Source of the DNA: Bacteroidales bacterium
GTDB lineage: Bacteria > Bacteroidota > Bacteroidia > Bacteroidales > F082
Direction of reading: 5' to 3'
DNA: 22,921 nt
Assembly: GCA_023229135.1 (NCBI GenBank)
Contig: JALNZT010000053.1
Coordinates: 1-22,921, forward strand
The notes below the pieces were generated by a model. It worked only from the letters and a program-made list of their open reading frames with translations. It did not search any database and was not told where the DNA came from. Both the position numbers and the translations under genes were made by a program. Of the stretch, positions 21,944 to 22,921 are shown piece after piece (the stretch's first letter is position 1; each line of letters opens with the position of its first letter).

Positions 21944-22810
21944 ATGAATGAAACCAAAGTTCTAATCATTGGCGCAACCGGTATGGCAGGTCATATGATA
22001 TACAATTATCTACAAAATACAAATAAGTATAAGTTATATAATACTGTTTTTCGTACTAAATTGAATGATGACAGTATTATCTGTGACGTAAGATCACCAA
22101 ATGAGCTAAAAGATACTATAAATAAGATAAGACCTGATTATATTATAAATTGCGTGGGAGCTTTAATTAAAGAATCAAAAGAAAACCCTGCAAATTCAAT
22201 TTTACTTAACGCGTGGTTGCCTCACTATCTAAGTAGAATAAGTAAAGAAATCGATGCGCGCTTAATACACATTAGTACTGATTGTGTTTTTTCCGGTACG
22301 AGAGGAAATTATAAAGTAGATGATTTTCGGGATGCTGATGATGCATACGGCAGATCAAAAGCGTTAGGTGAGCTGATTAACGAGAGAGATGTTACAATAA
22401 GGACATCCATCATTGGGCCAGAAATAAAAGAAAATGGTGAGGGGCTAATGAGCTGGCTTTTTAGCCAAAAGAACTCAATCAAGGGGTTTGCAAAAACTTA
22501 CTGGTCAGGAATAACGACTCTTGAATTAGCCAAGCTAATCGAGTGTATTATCGGGGAGTATGTGCCTGGTATTTATAATATATCACCAAATAACAAGATT
22601 TCAAAATTTGATTTACTACATCTGATTATTGATACTTTCGAACTCAAAATAGAAGTGATATCAGATGACCAAAAAATGATAGATAAGAGTCTGTTGCCGA
22701 GGCACCCCAATGGGTATAAAGTTCCAGGTTATCACAGTATGTTATTGGAAATGAAGAAATTTATGGAAATTAAACCACATTCATATTTGAATTATTTGGC
22801 GGTGTTCTAA
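21944..22810 (+). CDS. RmlD-type SDR reductase for UDP-2-acetamido-2,6-dideoxy-L-hexulose (WbvR/QnlA-like)
   Basis: 288 residues, extended SDR of the RmlD (dTDP-4-dehydrorhamnose reductase) group. The cofactor motif GATGMAG is at 10-16, followed by INCVGALIKES, HISTDCVFSGTRGNY, and the catalytic YGRSK (Tyr135, Lys139). CapF/FnlB of the L-FucNAc pathway is about 370 residues because of an added C-terminal cupin domain, and that domain is absent here. The single-domain form resembles WbvR/QnlA, which reduces C4 on the way to UDP-L-RhaNAc and, after 2-epimerisation, UDP-L-QuiNAc. I therefore favour L-QuiNAc over L-FucNAc, with moderate confidence. It follows the epimerase gene by 28 bases. Confidence 0.85.
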   Translation: MNETKVLIIGATGMAGHMIYNYLQNTNKYKLYNTVFRTKLNDDSIICDVRSPNELKDTINKIRPDYIINCVGALIKESKENPANSILLNAWLPHYLSRISKEIDARLIHISTDCVFSGTRGNYKVDDFRDADDAYGRSKALGELINERDVTIRTSIIGPEIKENGEGLMSWLFSQKNSIKGFAKTYWSGITTLELAKLIECIIGEYVPGIYNISPNNKISKFDLLHLIIDTFELKIEVISDDQKMIDKSLLPRHPNGYKVPGYHSMLLEMKKFMEIKPHSYLNYLAVF

Positions 22811-22921
22811 ATAATAAATGCCCCAGAGCGTATTAATATAAAATCTCGCCAAGCCGTAGCTGATTTTACAGCTTCTTCAATGGCTAATATTGCAGGAATA
22901 GCACTTTTCATGAGCTTATCA

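Noticed and set aside
22811..22921. Next gene at the right edge
   Set aside because: The last 111 bases are open in one frame on each strand, but neither short peptide is recognisable and no start codon stands out on the + strand.

Overview
The window reads as a chromosomal piece of a Bacteroidota bacterium, probably an environmental Bacteroidales or Flavobacteriia relative. The DNA is AT-rich, there are no clear Shine-Dalgarno sequences, several starts are preceded by a TAnnTTTG box (the known Bacteroidota -7 element), and the families are typical of that phylum: RhuM/PLD proteins, S23-type four-helix-bundle proteins, the winged-helix/nucleotidyltransferase-like regulator of surface-polysaccharide loci, and WbqC. 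Every gene lies on the + strand.

Bases 1 to about 12,820 are an accessory region made of small gene units, mostly toxin-antitoxin or defence types, embedded in an unusually rich set of nested intergenic repeats. In order: a 109-aa protein with a truncated AbiEii-type nucleotidyltransferase stub; a four-helix-bundle gene in its own AAACACCT-type repeats; a RhuM/PLD-like gene; a ParD-like/ParE pair; a HicB/HicA pair; a second four-helix-bundle gene; a winged-helix regulator; a DUF4258/DUF2283 pair; an AAA ATPase split by a 162-bp MITE-like element; a VapB-like gene with a frameshifted VapC; and a WbpB/WlbA-type sugar-nucleotide dehydrogenase carrying an apparent in-frame repeat insertion. The spacers combine AATCTTTG arrays, about 30 copies of an ACTACACTACG module, several palindromic inserts, and a strand-switch inverted repeat with a conserved loop that recurs after most gene units.

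Bases 12,827 to the end are an almost gapless O-antigen or capsule operon with none of these repeats: rmlA, a Wzx-type flippase, a VioA-type aminotransferase, WbqC, a second DegT-like PLP protein, a VioF-like N-formyltransferase, a GT2 glycosyltransferase, and a three-gene set for a UDP-N-acetyl-dideoxy-L-hexosamine (CapE/FnlA-type dehydratase, WecB-type 2-epimerase, RmlD-type reductase). I infer one branch to a dTDP-4-amino-4,6-dideoxyhexose that is N-formylated, and a second to UDP-L-QuiNAc or a relative. The flippase exports the lipid-linked unit and GT2 helps build it. The dehydrogenase at 11,620 and the regulator at 5,824 probably belong to the same polysaccharide locus, now separated by the repeat and toxin-antitoxin region.

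The most unusual material is the repeat system: one-per-gene hairpins, modules in a fixed orientation relative to the AATCTTTG unit, repeats that reach start codons and supply C-terminal codons, and one module inside a conserved enzyme.
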